Shown here: positions 8,346 through 17,752 of the stretch, piece after piece | Layout: each line of letters opens with the position of its first letter | Position numbering within the stretch: the stretch's first letter is position 1 | Assembly (NCBI RefSeq): GCF_027497195.1 | Contig: NZ_CP114905.1 | Span: 1,240,001-1,304,000, forward strand | From: Streptomyces sp. WMMC500 | GTDB lineage: Bacteria > Actinomycetota > Actinomycetes > Streptomycetales > Streptomycetaceae | Length of the DNA stretch: 64,000 bases | Direction of reading: 5' to 3' | The notes under the pieces: model-generated | What the model was told of the DNA's origin: nothing | The model's database searches: none | Seen by the model: only the letters and a program-made list of their open reading frames with translations | Program-made: the position numbers and the translations under genes

Positions 8346-8936
8346 ATGACCTCGAGGAGATGGCTGTGGCGCTGGCGGCGTAATCCGCTCCGGCGGCGCC
8401 TGGACCGGGTCGAGGCGTGGACCCTGCTGGCGGCGGTGGTGCTGTTCACGGCCGGCGTGCCTGCCGTCGGCGCCACCGCTGCCTCCGCCTACCACGACCA
8501 CCTGCAGGACGAACGCCGGGCGCGACAGCCCGTCCAGGCCGTCCTGGTCGAGGACGCAGAGCCCCTCTTCACGCGTTCGGCGCTCACCGGCGGACTCGCA
8601 GGCGGCGGCGACGGGCTGATCCGGACCAAAGTGCGCTGGACGGACGACGACGGCACGGTGCACACCGGAGGGGCGCGGGTGCCCGCGAGGCTCGACGTGG
8701 GGGCCACCGCGCGGATCTGGACCGCCGACGGCGGGAGCCGGGTCGTTCCGGCACCCCCGACGACGCAGCAGGTCGTCGGCGCGACGACCGCAGGTGTGTC
8801 GGTGGCGGGCGTCTTCGCCGCCCTGTCCCTGGCGGCGCTGCGTGGCGTACGCGTTCACTTCGACCGGCGCCGCGAGGAGCTGTGGGAGCAGGAGTGGGCG
8901 CGCGTCGGCCCCCGCTGGGGCCACCGCACGGCCTGA
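8346..8936 (+). CDS. Rv1733c-like two-TM membrane protein
   Basis: This 196-residue protein starts with an Arg/Trp-rich cytoplasmic segment ([20 protein letters not shown]). A membrane helix follows (about residues 26-48), then a roughly 95-residue external domain with [20 protein letters not shown], a second helix (about 142-165) and a basic tail ending in [13 protein letters not shown]. This layout and these motifs are those of the Rv1733c family, whose mycobacterial founder is a DosR-regulon membrane antigen; the biochemical role is unknown. The ATG at 8346 has GGGAGGTGGGGGCG upstream. It is divergent from the DevR-like gene, with a candidate box in between. Confidence 0.8.
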   Translation: MTSRRWLWRWRRNPLRRRLDRVEAWTLLAAVVLFTAGVPAVGATAASAYHDHLQDERRARQPVQAVLVEDAEPLFTRSALTGGLAGGGDGLIRTKVRWTDDDGTVHTGGARVPARLDVGATARIWTADGGSRVVPAPPTTQQVVGATTAGVSVAGVFAALSLAALRGVRVHFDRRREELWEQEWARVGPRWGHRTA

Positions 8937-9041
8937 CCCCGTCACACCGGCGGTCACCACGGCGGCGTGCGAGGCGGAGTCCCCCAGCGTCGCCCCCGGC
9001 CGGGCGGTGAGCCGCGGCGGTTCCTTCACGCCCCATCACCC

Positions 9042-9056
9042 GGAGCCGATGGTCCC
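9042..9056. promoter_or_regulatory. Candidate response-regulator box upstream of phosphoketolase
   Basis: GGAGCCGATGGTCCC lies 90 bases upstream of the phosphoketolase start. It matches the site at 22401 at 12 of 15 positions and has the GTCCC half-site of DevR-type boxes. The spacing is one base shorter than in the 16-base sites at 8175 and 23535. Function is inferred only from recurrence. Confidence 0.4.
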
Positions 9057-9145
9057 GCCCTCCCGCCCCGTGCGGCCCTACGTGACGGGTGCCGCGGCGG
9101 CGGAGTCTGGCGGTAACCCCTTACACCACAGCAAAGGACGGACTC

Positions 9146-11530
9146 ATGCAAGAGGTGACGACGCCCGAGCCGGCCGCCCCCGGCGACGACGAGCTCGCCG
9201 CACTGGATGCCCACTGGCGGGCCGCCAACTACCTGTCGGCCGGCCAGATCTACCTGATGGACAATCCGCTGCTGGCCGAACCGTTGCGGCCGGAGCACGT
9301 CAAGCCGCGGCTGCTCGGGCACTGGGGCACCTGCCCCGGGCTCAACCTCGTGCACACCCACCTCAACCGCGTGGTCAAAGCCCGCGGCCAGGACGCACTG
9401 TGTGTCTGGGGCCCGGGCCACGGCGGCCCGGCGGTGCTGGCGAACTCCTGGCTGGAGGGCTCGTACTCCGAGACGTACCCGGACGTCGGCCGGGACACGG
9501 CCGGCATGGCGCGGCTGTTCCGGCAGTTCTCCTTCCCCGGCGGGGTGCCCAGCCACGTCGCGCCGGAGACACCCGGCTCGATCCACGAAGGCGGAGAGCT
9601 CGGCTACGCCCTCAGCCACGCCTACGGCGCCGCGCTGGACAACCCCGATCTCCTCGTCGCCTGCGTCGTCGGCGACGGCGAGGCCGAGACGGGGCCGCTG
9701 GCCGCCTCCTGGCACTCCAACAAGTTCCTCGACCCGGTCCACGACGGCGCCGTGCTGCCGATCCTGCACCTGAACGGATACAAGATCGCCAATCCCGCGG
9801 TCTTGGCCCGCCTGCCCGAGACCGAACTCGACGAGCTGCTGCGCGGCTACGGCCACGCCCCCATCCACGTCACCGGCGACGACCCGATGACCGTCCACCG
9901 CGCCGTGGCCCGGGCGATGGACACCGCGCTCGACCGCATCGCCCTGATCCAGCGGACCGCCCGCGAAGACGGCGTCACCGAGCGCCCGCGCTGGCCGGTG
10001 ATCGTGCTGCGCACACCCAAGGGCTGGACCGGCCCCGCCGAGGTCGACGGCCTGCCGGTCGAGGGCACCTGGCGCGCCCACCAGGTGCCACTGGCCGCGG
10101 TCCGCGACCACCCCGAGCACCTGCGGCAACTGGAGGCCTGGCTGCGCTCCTACCGCCCCCAGGAGCTGTTCGACCGCGACGGCCGTCCCACCGCCGAGGT
10201 GCTGGCATGCGTGCCGGACGGTGACCAGCGGCTCGGCGCCACCCCGTACGCCAACGGCGGGCTGCTGCTGCGCGAGCTGCCGCTGCCGCCGCTGGAGGGG
10301 CACGCGGTGAAGGTCGTCGAGCCGGGCGGGAGCACCCACGAACCCACCCGCGTGCTCGGCGACTTCCTCGCCGAGGTGATGCAGGCGACGGCCGGCCGCC
10401 GCGACTTCCGGCTCGTCGGCCCGGACGAGACCGCCTCCAACCGGCTCGACGCCGCCTACACCGCCACCGGCAAAGCCTGGCAGGCCGGCGTGACCGACAC
10501 CGACGAGCACCTCGACCGGCACGGCCGGGTCATGGAGATCCTCTCCGAGCACACCTGCCAAGGCTGGCTGGAGGGCTACCTGCTCACCGGCAGGCACGGC
10601 ATGTTCTCCTGCTACGAGGCGTTCGTGCACATCGTCGACTCGATGGTCAACCAGCACATCAAGTGGCTGCGCACCACCCGCCGGCTGCCCTGGCGGCGCC
10701 CTATCGCCTCCCTCAACTACCTGCTGACCTCGCACGTCTGGCGGCAGGACCACAACGGCTTCAGCCACCAGGACCCCGGCTTCGTCGACCACGTGATGAA
10801 CAAGGCGCCCGAGGCCGTGCGCGTCTACCTGCCGCCGGACGCCAACACCCTGCTGTCCGTGGCCGACCACGCGCTGCGCAGCCGGGACTACGTCAACGTG
10901 ATCGTCGCGGGCAAGCAGCCGAGCTTCGACTGGCTGTCGATGGAGCAGGCCCGCGTGCACTGCGCCCGCGGCGCCGGCATCTGGGAGTGGGCCGGCACCG
11001 AACGCGGGGTGCGCAGCCCCGACGTGGTGCTGGCCTGCGCCGGCGACGTGCCCACCCTGGAGATCCTGGCCGCGGCCCAGCTGATCCGCCGCCACCTGCC
11101 ATACCTGGCCGTACGCGTGGTCAACGTCGTCGACCTGGCCCGGCTGCTGCCGCACGACGAGCATCCGCACGGCATGACCGACGCCGAGTTCGACGCGCTC
11201 TTCACCCGCGAGAGCCCGGTGATCTTCGCGTACCACGGCTACCCCTGGCTGATCCACCGGCTCGCCTACCGCCGCGCCGTCCACCCCCACCTGCACGTCC
11301 GTGGCTACAAGGAGATCGGCACCACCACGACCCCGTTCGACATGGTCGTCGGCAACGACCTCGACCGCTACCGCCTGGTCATGGACGTCATCGACCGCGT
11401 ACCGGACCTGGCCGTGCGCGCCGCCCCGGTGCGCCAGGCCATGGAGGACGCCCGCGCCCGCCACGCGGTCTGGATCCGCGCCCACGGCACCGACATGCCG
11501 GAGGTCGCCGACTGGACCTGGACCCCCTGA
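9146..11530 (+). CDS. Phosphoketolase (xylulose-5-P/fructose-6-P)
   Basis: A 794-residue thiamine-diphosphate enzyme of normal family length. It cleaves xylulose 5-phosphate (and often fructose 6-phosphate) with phosphate to acetyl-phosphate plus glyceraldehyde 3-phosphate or erythrose 4-phosphate. Visible family motifs include WGPGHGGPA, the thiamine-diphosphate/Mg site [19 protein letters not shown], and [11 protein letters not shown] in the middle domain. The start at 9146 has AAAGGACGGACTC upstream. Only 28 bases separate it from the GAPDH gene, so they form an operon: the glyceraldehyde 3-phosphate made here can feed directly into GAPDH. The acetyl-phosphate could give ATP through acetate kinase, which is not seen in this window. 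A candidate regulator box lies at 9042. Confidence 0.93.
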   Translation: MQEVTTPEPAAPGDDELAALDAHWRAANYLSAGQIYLMDNPLLAEPLRPEHVKPRLLGHWGTCPGLNLVHTHLNRVVKARGQDALCVWGPGHGGPAVLANSWLEGSYSETYPDVGRDTAGMARLFRQFSFPGGVPSHVAPETPGSIHEGGELGYALSHAYGAALDNPDLLVACVVGDGEAETGPLAASWHSNKFLDPVHDGAVLPILHLNGYKIANPAVLARLPETELDELLRGYGHAPIHVTGDDPMTVHRAVARAMDTALDRIALIQRTAREDGVTERPRWPVIVLRTPKGWTGPAEVDGLPVEGTWRAHQVPLAAVRDHPEHLRQLEAWLRSYRPQELFDRDGRPTAEVLACVPDGDQRLGATPYANGGLLLRELPLPPLEGHAVKVVEPGGSTHEPTRVLGDFLAEVMQATAGRRDFRLVGPDETASNRLDAAYTATGKAWQAGVTDTDEHLDRHGRVMEILSEHTCQGWLEGYLLTGRHGMFSCYEAFVHIVDSMVNQHIKWLRTTRRLPWRRPIASLNYLLTSHVWRQDHNGFSHQDPGFVDHVMNKAPEAVRVYLPPDANTLLSVADHALRSRDYVNVIVAGKQPSFDWLSMEQARVHCARGAGIWEWAGTERGVRSPDVVLACAGDVPTLEILAAAQLIRRHLPYLAVRVVNVVDLARLLPHDEHPHGMTDAEFDALFTRESPVIFAYHGYPWLIHRLAYRRAVHPHLHVRGYKEIGTTTTPFDMVVGNDLDRYRLVMDVIDRVPDLAVRAAPVRQAMEDARARHAVWIRAHGTDMPEVADWTWTP

Positions 11531-11558
11531 CCCGCACGTCGAAGGAGAGACACGCATC

Positions 11559-12575
11559 ATGACCGTACGCGTCGGCATCAACGGCTTCGGCCGCATCGGC
11601 CGCAACTACCTGCGCAGCGCCCTCGGCCGGGACGGCCGCGACACCACCGCGGTGGAGGTCGTGGCGGTCAACGACATCACCTCCACCGCGACCCTGGCGC
11701 ACCTGCTGCAGTACGACTCCACCTACGGCCGGCTCACCGCGGACATCACCGCGGACGACACCTCGATCACCCTCGACGGCCGACGTATCGCCGTCACCGC
11801 CGAGCGCGACCCGGCCGCCCTCGACTGGTCGGCCCACGGCGTCGACGTCGTCATCGAGTCCACCGGCCGCTTCCGCGCCCGCGACGACGCCGCGCTGCAC
11901 CTGAAGTCCGGCGCCCGCAAGGTGCTGGTCTCCGCCCCGGGCAAGAACGCGGACGCCACCGTCGTGATGGGCGTCAACGAGTCCGACTACGACCCGGGCC
12001 GGCACCACGTCGTCTCCGGCGCCTCCTGCACGACCAACTGCGTGGCACCCATGGCGCACGTCCTGCACCAGCGCTTCGGCGTCGTCAAAGGCCTGATGAC
12101 CACCATCCACGGCTACACCAACGACCAGGCCCTGCTGGACGGCCCGCACAAGGACCTGCGCCGCGCCCGCTCCGCCGCGGTCAATATCATCCCCACCTCC
12201 ACCGGCGCTGCACGGGCGACCGGCCTGGTGATACCCGCGCTGGACGGCGCCCTTGACGGCATCGCCGTGCGCGTGCCCGTCGAGGACGGCTCCCTCACGG
12301 ACCTCACCGTGATCCTGGACCGCCCCGCCGGCGCCGAGGAGATCAACGACGCCTTCGCCGACGCGGCCGACGGCCCGCTGCGCGGCGTCCTGCGCCACTC
12401 GACCGCGCCGATCGTCTCCCGCGACGTCATCGGCGACCCGGCGTCCTGCGTCTTCGACGCCGCCCTGACCCGGGCGAGCGGCGAACTGGTCAAGGTCTTC
12501 GGCTGGTACGACAACGAGTGGGGCTACAGCAACCGGCTGCTCGACCTCACCGAGTACGTCGCCGCACGGTTGTAA
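11559..12575 (+). CDS. gap: Type I glyceraldehyde-3-phosphate dehydrogenase
   Basis: A 338-residue GAPDH. Its NAD-binding N-terminus is VRVGINGFGRIGRNYLRSAL, the catalytic Cys is in SGASCTTNC and the phosphate-binding motif is STGAARATG. The C-terminal YDNEWGYSNRLLDL motif is intact. It oxidises glyceraldehyde 3-phosphate to 1,3-bisphosphoglycerate, making NADH. It is placed 28 bases after phosphoketolase and 12 bases before a Usp gene, so it is probably co-transcribed with both. It is likely a second, stress-specific GAPDH rather than the housekeeping one, an inference from the neighbourhood. GAAGGAGAGACACGCATC precedes the ATG. Confidence 0.94.
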   Translation: MTVRVGINGFGRIGRNYLRSALGRDGRDTTAVEVVAVNDITSTATLAHLLQYDSTYGRLTADITADDTSITLDGRRIAVTAERDPAALDWSAHGVDVVIESTGRFRARDDAALHLKSGARKVLVSAPGKNADATVVMGVNESDYDPGRHHVVSGASCTTNCVAPMAHVLHQRFGVVKGLMTTIHGYTNDQALLDGPHKDLRRARSAAVNIIPTSTGAARATGLVIPALDGALDGIAVRVPVEDGSLTDLTVILDRPAGAEEINDAFADAADGPLRGVLRHSTAPIVSRDVIGDPASCVFDAALTRASGELVKVFGWYDNEWGYSNRLLDLTEYVAARL

Positions 12576-12587
12576 GGAGGATCCGCC

Positions 12588-13508
12588 ATGTCCGACAACA
12601 CACCCCGGTGTCCACCGCTGCACGGCCGCGTGGTCGTCGGCTACGACGGCTCGGCGCACGCGCAACGCGCGCTGGACCACGCCGTCGACGAAGCCGTGCG
12701 CCGGGACACCGCGCTGCAGATCATGTGCGGCGACCCCTGGGCGCCGCCGCCCCCACCGGCCGTCGGCCGGACACCGGAGGACTATCCGTCCCTGTACCGG
12801 GCCGCTCGCGGCGCCGTCGACCGCGGCGTTGAGCGCGCCCGCGGCCGCGCTTCCGGCCTGGACATCGTGCCGTCGGTGATCTCCGAGCCCGCAGCCGAGG
12901 CGCTGCTGGACGCCGGCCGCACGGCCGCGCTGACCGTCGTCGGCACCCGAGGGCACGGCGGCTTCGCCGGGCTGCTGCTCGGCTCGGTCAGCCTGCGGGT
13001 CGCGGCACATTGCACGGGGCCCCTGCTGGTCGTCCGGGGCGATGCGGACCTGGACACCGTGCCGCGCGGCCGGGTCGTCGTGGGCGTGCAGTCGGACGAG
13101 GACTCCGAGGCGGTGCGCTTCGGCTTCGAGGAGGCCCGACGCCGCGGCGCCGAGCTGCACGTGCTGCACACCTGGCTGTACCCCGCGGTGACGGGCGTGG
13201 TGGCGATGGCGCCGCCCGGTCCGTCCGGTCGGCAGCAGCTGGACGACGCCGCCCGGCGCCGGGCCGCCCAGGCGGTGCCGGGCCTGGCCGTGGCTGCGTA
13301 CCGCGAGGTGTACCCGGACGTGCCGGTGGTGACCGACGACGAATGCGGCTCCGCCGCCGCGGTGCTGGCCGAGGCGAGCCGGCGGGCCGACGTCGTGGTG
13401 CTCACCGCACACCGCAACACGCACCGCATCGGCGCCCGCCTCGGCCCGGTGACGCACGCGCTGATGCATCACGCGCACTGCCCCGTGGTGCTGATCCCCT
13501 CGCCGTGA
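12588..13508 (+). CDS. Universal stress protein, tandem Usp domains (copy 2)
   Basis: A 306-residue tandem Usp protein very similar in layout to the one at 5200. The first domain has YDGSAHAQRALDHAV and the full ATP loop GTRGHGGFAGLLLGSVS. The second keeps THALMHHAHCPVVLIP but lacks the first loop glycines. An excellent GGAGGATCCGCC precedes the ATG, 12 bases after the GAPDH stop, so it closes the phosphoketolase-GAPDH-Usp operon. The pairing of a Usp with two central carbon enzymes points to joint induction in energy stress. The molecular role of such Usp proteins is not established. Confidence 0.91.
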   Translation: MSDNTPRCPPLHGRVVVGYDGSAHAQRALDHAVDEAVRRDTALQIMCGDPWAPPPPPAVGRTPEDYPSLYRAARGAVDRGVERARGRASGLDIVPSVISEPAAEALLDAGRTAALTVVGTRGHGGFAGLLLGSVSLRVAAHCTGPLLVVRGDADLDTVPRGRVVVGVQSDEDSEAVRFGFEEARRRGAELHVLHTWLYPAVTGVVAMAPPGPSGRQQLDDAARRRAAQAVPGLAVAAYREVYPDVPVVTDDECGSAAAVLAEASRRADVVVLTAHRNTHRIGARLGPVTHALMHHAHCPVVLIPSP

Positions 13509-13604
13509 CGCGCGGCAGCAGCAGCCCGACTCGTGGAAACGGTAAGAGAGCAGCGGGCGCCGCGAGCCGCCGGCAGGCGGCGGGGGCGTCGAAAGGGTGA
13601 CCGG

Positions 13605-15377
13605 ATGGAGCTGGAACACGCAGGCGGCGGCGGGCGGGCGCCGCGGCTGCAACTGGACGAGCTGCTCGACGAACTCCAGCTGCACGTCGACGAGGTCCGC
13701 GGCACCCGCGACCGGCTGCACAGCCTGCTGGACGCGGTGATGAACGTCGGCCGCGACCTGGATCTCAGCCATGTGCTGCGGCGCATCGTGGAGGCGGCGG
13801 TCGTGCTCGTCGACGCGGAGTACGGGGCGCTCGGCGCCCTCGGCGAAGCGCCGGAGGACCGGCAGCTCGCGCAGTTCCTGCCGGTGGGTATCGACGAGGA
13901 GAAGGCGGCCGCGATCGGCGCACCGCCGTGCGGCCGCGGCATCCTCGGCGTACTCATCCGCCACCCGGAACCGCTGCGGCTGCGGGAGATATCCGACCAC
14001 CCCGACTCGCACGGCTTCCCCGCCCACCACCCCCCGATGCACTCCTTCCTCGGCGTCCCGGTCCGGGTCCGCGACGAGATCTTCGGCAACCTCTACCTCA
14101 CCGACAAGCGCGACGCCGACGAGTTCGACGCCGAAGACGAGGCCGTGCTGTCCACGCTCGCCGCGGCCGCCGGCGTGGCCATCGAGAACGCCCGGCTGTA
14201 CGAGGAGTCGCGCCGCCGGCAGCGGTGGATGGCCGCCTCCGCCGAAGTCACCGCGGCGCTGCTGTCCGGCGCCGCCGAAGACGCCGTGCTCGGACTCATC
14301 GTCGAGCGGGCCCGAGAACAACTCGGCGCGGAGCTGGGGTCGGTGGCGCTGCCCGTACCCGGCAGCGCTCGGCTGCGGGTGGCGCTTGCCCACGGCCCGG
14401 GCGCCGAGGAGCACGAAGAGCGGCTGCTGCCCGTCGACGACTCGCTGTCCGGCCTCGCCTACACCAGCGGTGAGCCGGTGCTCAGCGAGGACGTGCAGAG
14501 CGAGCCCCGCCTGCACGGCACCACGCTGCGCGACGCCGGACTCGGGCCCGCGGTCGCCGTGCCGATGGGCACCGAGGACGGCCGGCGGGGCGTGCTGCTG
14601 CTCGCCCGCGCCGCGGGCGCACCGGCGTTCACCCCCGAGGAGACCGCGCCGCTGCAGGGCTTCGCCGGCCAGGCGGCGCTGGCGATGGAACTGGCCCACC
14701 GCCGCCGCGACGCCGAGCAGCTGGCACTGTCGTCCGAGCGCGAACGCATCGCGCGCGACCTGCACGACCTGGCCATCCAGCGGCTCTTCGCCACCGGCAT
14801 GACGCTGCAGAGTACCGTCCGCCTGGAGCGGACCGCGGAGGGCGAGGAGAAGCTGCTGCGCGCCGTGCGCGAACTCGACGAGACCATCAAGATCATCCGC
14901 ACGACGATCTTCGGGCTGCGCGCCCACGAGGCGGGCGACCACGGCGCCGCCGGCCTGCGCCGCCGCCTCGTCGACACCGTCGAAACCGCCGCGACCACCC
15001 TCGGGTTCAGCCCGGCGCTGCGCACCGAAGGACTGCTCGACGTGAACGTGCCCCCCGACGTCGCCGACCACGCCCTGGCGGTCCTGGGCGAAGCGCTGAC
15101 CAACGTCGCCCGCCACGCGCGCGCCCATTCGGTCGACGTCATCCTCGCCGTCGGCGGCGACGACCTCACCCTGACCGTCGCAGACGACGGCGTCGGCCTG
15201 CGCCCCGGCGGCCACCGCGGCGGCCTGGCCAACATCGCCGAGCGAGCCGAGGAACTCGGCGGCACGCTGAAGCTCACCACCCCGACCGGCGGCGGCACGC
15301 GCCTGGTCTGGCACGTCCCGCTGCACGGCGCGGACCGGACCGGTCCCGCCGGCGCCCCGCCGCGCGCCGGCGGCTGA
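13605..15377 (+). CDS. DevS/DosS-like double-GAF sensor histidine kinase
   Basis: A 590-residue soluble kinase: coiled N-terminus, GAF-A (about residues 55-195), GAF-B (about 215-365), HisKA_3 with phospho-acceptor His387 in RIARDLHDLAIQRLF, and a C-terminal HATPase (GEALTNVARHARA, DDGVGLRPG). GAF-A contains GFPAHHPPMHSFLGVPVRVRD. In mycobacterial DevS/DosT the equivalent HHPPM segment supplies the proximal haem histidine, here His141 or His142, so a haem-based O2/NO/CO sensor is likely. The ATG at 13605 follows a GAAAGGGTG ribosome site. It lies 96 bases after the Usp gene and is convergent with a CBS-BON gene. Its probable partner is the response regulator at 7382-8086. Confidence 0.9.
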   Translation: MELEHAGGGGRAPRLQLDELLDELQLHVDEVRGTRDRLHSLLDAVMNVGRDLDLSHVLRRIVEAAVVLVDAEYGALGALGEAPEDRQLAQFLPVGIDEEKAAAIGAPPCGRGILGVLIRHPEPLRLREISDHPDSHGFPAHHPPMHSFLGVPVRVRDEIFGNLYLTDKRDADEFDAEDEAVLSTLAAAAGVAIENARLYEESRRRQRWMAASAEVTAALLSGAAEDAVLGLIVERAREQLGAELGSVALPVPGSARLRVALAHGPGAEEHEERLLPVDDSLSGLAYTSGEPVLSEDVQSEPRLHGTTLRDAGLGPAVAVPMGTEDGRRGVLLLARAAGAPAFTPEETAPLQGFAGQAALAMELAHRRRDAEQLALSSERERIARDLHDLAIQRLFATGMTLQSTVRLERTAEGEEKLLRAVRELDETIKIIRTTIFGLRAHEAGDHGAAGLRRRLVDTVETAATTLGFSPALRTEGLLDVNVPPDVADHALAVLGEALTNVARHARAHSVDVILAVGGDDLTLTVADDGVGLRPGGHRGGLANIAERAEELGGTLKLTTPTGGGTRLVWHVPLHGADRTGPAGAPPRAGG

Positions 15378-15389
15378 ATCTTCCGTACC

Positions 15390-16097
15390 TCACCGGGCGT
15401 TCGCGCCGTCCGGTCGCGTCGCGCGCTGCGGCCGCGGCGGCGGGGCGGCGAGGTCCATTCGGACGTCGACGACGCCCTCCACCGCCCGTACGAGCCGGGC
15501 CAGCACCGGGACGCGGGTGCGGTCGTCCAGCTGCCCGGTGAGGGTGACGACGCCCTCGTGCACCAGGGCCTCGACCTGCGGGGGATAGCCGAGGAAGAGG
15601 TGCGCCAGCACCTCGTCGCGTACCGCGGCGGCCAGTTCCTCGTCCGATCGCAGGAAGACCTTGAGCAGGTCGGCGCGGCTGACGACGCCCGCCAGCTTCC
15701 CCTCGGCGTCCGCCACGGGCAGCCGCTTGACGTGCCGCACCGCCATGATGCGGGCGGCTTCGGCAAGGGTGGCGTCGGCGTGCACCGTGACGGCGGGGGT
15801 GCTCATCAGCTCCCGGGCCGTGACGGCGCCTGCCTTGGCGAGGTCTTCCAGGCGCCGCAACTGCTCGAAGCGGGTGGGGTCGCTGTCCCGGAACTCCTCC
15901 TTGGGCAGCAGGTCCGCCTCGGAGACCACGCCGATCACCCGGCCGTCACCCGCCAGCACCGGCAGGGCGCTGACCTTCCACTGCTGGAGGATGGCGACGA
16001 TCTCCTTGAACGGCGCGTCGCATCCGACGGCGACGACCGTGTGGGTCATCACGTCGCTCACCTGGTACGTGCCTTCCGAGCCGGTGGGGGCGGACAT
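15390..16097 (-). CDS. CBS-pair/BON-domain protein (copy 1)
   Basis: A 235-residue protein with two CBS motifs (about residues 10-65, DVMTHTVVAVGCDAPFKEIV; and 95-150, ELMSTPAVTVHADATLAEAA) and a C-terminal BON domain (about 160-225, VALVHEGVVTLTGQLDD-like). CBS pairs bind adenine nucleotides; BON domains are usually linked to membrane or periplasm binding, but no signal peptide is present. CBS proteins of this type occur in DosR-type regulons. The start at 16097 has GAAGGAGAACGCC upstream. It may be co-transcribed with the diaphorase-like gene 86 bases upstream. A paralogue with the same architecture lies at 18867-19598. Confidence 0.87.
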   Translation of the reverse strand: MSAPTGSEGTYQVSDVMTHTVVAVGCDAPFKEIVAILQQWKVSALPVLAGDGRVIGVVSEADLLPKEEFRDSDPTRFEQLRRLEDLAKAGAVTARELMSTPAVTVHADATLAEAARIMAVRHVKRLPVADAEGKLAGVVSRADLLKVFLRSDEELAAAVRDEVLAHLFLGYPPQVEALVHEGVVTLTGQLDDRTRVPVLARLVRAVEGVVDVRMDLAAPPPRPQRATRPDGANAR

Positions 16098-16182
16098 GGC
16101 GTTCTCCTTCGGATGTGCCCGACCGTGGGGTCGAGGATCGGGATAAGCGGGGAAGGAACGGGCCGGACTGCGCCCGGACATC

Positions 16183-17013
16183 TCACAGCTCCTTCACGGT
16201 GAGCAGGCCGGCCACCCGGTCGTAGCCGACGACGGGGCCCTCCCGGCACAGCCGCACCGGACCGAGCCGGCACCGGCCGCAGCGACCGGTGGCGCAGCGC
16301 ACGTTCCGCTCCGGCGACACTCGGATGCGCTCGCCCGGTACGCCGCGGTGCAGCAGCTCGCGAGCGGTGTCCAGGGCCATCGCCTCGGGGCCGCAGACGA
16401 ACGCCGTGGTGGCGGACGGGTCGAAGGGAACATGGTCCAGCTGCCGGGTCACCACGCCCACCCGACCGCGCCAGCCGGTGGCCGGACGGTCGACGGTGAC
16501 GGTCACGTGCGCCGCGGACGCGTCGGCCAGGCACCGCAGTTCGTGCCGGTACAGCAGCTCGGCCGGGGTACGGGCGCCGACCAGCAGGCTGATCCGGTTG
16601 AACCGGTCGGCCTGCGCCAGGACCGAGCGCACGAGCGGACGCAGCGGGGCGAGGCCGTCTCCTCCCGCGACGACCAGCACGTCTTCGCCGTCGGCGGCCT
16701 CCGGCGCCCAGTCGGTGCCGTAGGGTCCGCGAACGCCCAGCACGGTGCCCGGCCGCGCGGCGTGCAGGACGGCGGGGACGGCGCCCCCGGTCCGTACGGT
16801 GTGCGTCAGCCGGCTCCGGTGCTCCAGGATCCCGCTGACCGCCACGGCGGCTTCTCCGGCACCCTCTCCGGCGCCGAAGCCCTGCAGCACCGCGAACTGG
16901 CCCGGCCGGAACGCCGGCAGCGCGGCGCCGTCCGGTTCGATCACGAGCGTGACCGTGCCGGCGCTCTCCTCGATGCGCCGCACCACCCGATACGGCACAG
17001 GGGGCGCGGTCAC
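16183..17013 (-). CDS. FAD/NAD(P)-binding diaphorase, hydrogenase-gamma/HydG-like
   Basis: A 276-residue ferredoxin-reductase-type protein. An FAD-binding barrel (about residues 5-100, with FRPGQFAVLQ) is followed by an NAD(P) domain (VLVVAGGDGLAPLRPLV, FVCGPEAMA). The C-terminal cysteine cluster CATGRCGRCRLGPVRLC (C-x4-C-x2-C-x7-C) is expected to hold a [2Fe-2S] cluster. This is the architecture of the gamma (diaphorase) subunit of NAD(P)-linked [NiFe] hydrogenases and sulfhydrogenases and of DHOD electron-transfer subunits. The gene overlaps the cyclic-nucleotide-binding gene by four bases, the order seen upstream of group 3b hydrogenases, but no hydrogenase small or large subunit follows. 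Its electron partner is therefore unknown. Confidence 0.8.
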   Translation of the reverse strand: MTAPPVPYRVVRRIEESAGTVTLVIEPDGAALPAFRPGQFAVLQGFGAGEGAGEAAVAVSGILEHRSRLTHTVRTGGAVPAVLHAARPGTVLGVRGPYGTDWAPEAADGEDVLVVAGGDGLAPLRPLVRSVLAQADRFNRISLLVGARTPAELLYRHELRCLADASAAHVTVTVDRPATGWRGRVGVVTRQLDHVPFDPSATTAFVCGPEAMALDTARELLHRGVPGERIRVSPERNVRCATGRCGRCRLGPVRLCREGPVVGYDRVAGLLTVKEL

Positions 17014-17471
17014 GGCATCGGTCCGCTGCCGTAGGGCCCGTACAGGTCGAGCAGTCGGGTACGGGCGGCCTGCAGCCGGTGGCCGATGATCTCGGCGACG
17101 CGGTGGGTGACCGCCCAGCCGGTCGCCGGGTCACGCTCGCACAGCTCCCGGACCACGGTGGCGTCGAACTCCAGGGCGCGCACCGGGCTCAGGGCCTGCG
17201 CTCCCAGGTGCCACTGGTGCGGCCGGAACAGCCAGGACCAGCCCAGCAGGTCGCCGGAGCCGAGGGTCTCGACGGTGGCGGCCTGCCGCCCGGGGACGTG
17301 CAGGTCGAGGGTGACCGAGCCGGTGCGCAGTACCCAGAAGCGGTCGGCGCGCTGCCCTTCGTTGAAGATCCGCTGCCCCGCCGCGAAGGACACCTCCACA
17401 GCGTTCGCCAGCAGTCGTTCCCGGGTCTCGGGCTGCAGGGCACCGAGCAGGCTGGTACTTGTGTTGATCAT
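17010..17471 (-). CDS. Cyclic nucleotide-binding domain protein without HTH
   Basis: This 153-residue protein is essentially one cNMP-binding beta-roll (about residues 12-125; FAAGQRIFNEGQRADRFWVL is the typical start of the fold) plus a C-terminal helix. There is no winged helix, so unlike Crp/Fnr regulators it should not bind DNA. It is translationally coupled (4-base overlap) to the [2Fe-2S] diaphorase. Such small Crp-like proteins accompany hydrogenase modules in actinobacteria, where they may act as a structural or ligand-sensing subunit. The ATG at 17471 follows CGGAGAACATC. Two Cys are visible, too few for an Fnr-type cluster. Confidence 0.78.
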   Translation of the reverse strand: MINTSTSLLGALQPETRERLLANAVEVSFAAGQRIFNEGQRADRFWVLRTGSVTLDLHVPGRQAATVETLGSGDLLGWSWLFRPHQWHLGAQALSPVRALEFDATVVRELCERDPATGWAVTHRVAEIIGHRLQAARTRLLDLYGPYGSGPMP

Positions 17472-17675
17472 GATGTTCTCCGTCCGGTCGCTGGGCGGGT
17501 GCCTCGGCGTGCCCGGCCTCCACGGACTCGTGGGGGCCGTGACCGGAGAGGGCCGCCGCCGAGGTCTGCCATCGCTCCTCCTCCGTGTGGGGCTTCCACC
17601 TCCACCATCCGCTCCGGGCACCGCGGACGGCAGAGGCCGAGCGGCGCCCCGCGGCCATCCGGCCGGCCCGCTGAC

Positions 17676-17691
17676 GTGCCCGAACGGCCCC
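17676..17691. promoter_or_regulatory. Candidate response-regulator box upstream of OsmC gene
   Basis: Read on the minus strand this is GGGGCCGTTCGGGCAC, matching the GGG-C-G--C-G-CCC dyad at nine of ten positions. It lies 62 bases upstream of the OsmC-like gene and 205 bases upstream of the divergent cNMP-binding gene. Confidence 0.35.
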
Positions 17692-17752
17692 AGCGGAGCA
17701 GCCAGGAGCGCGCTTGGCTGGAAGCGGGACCAGATGTGGAGAGGAGCCGGAG

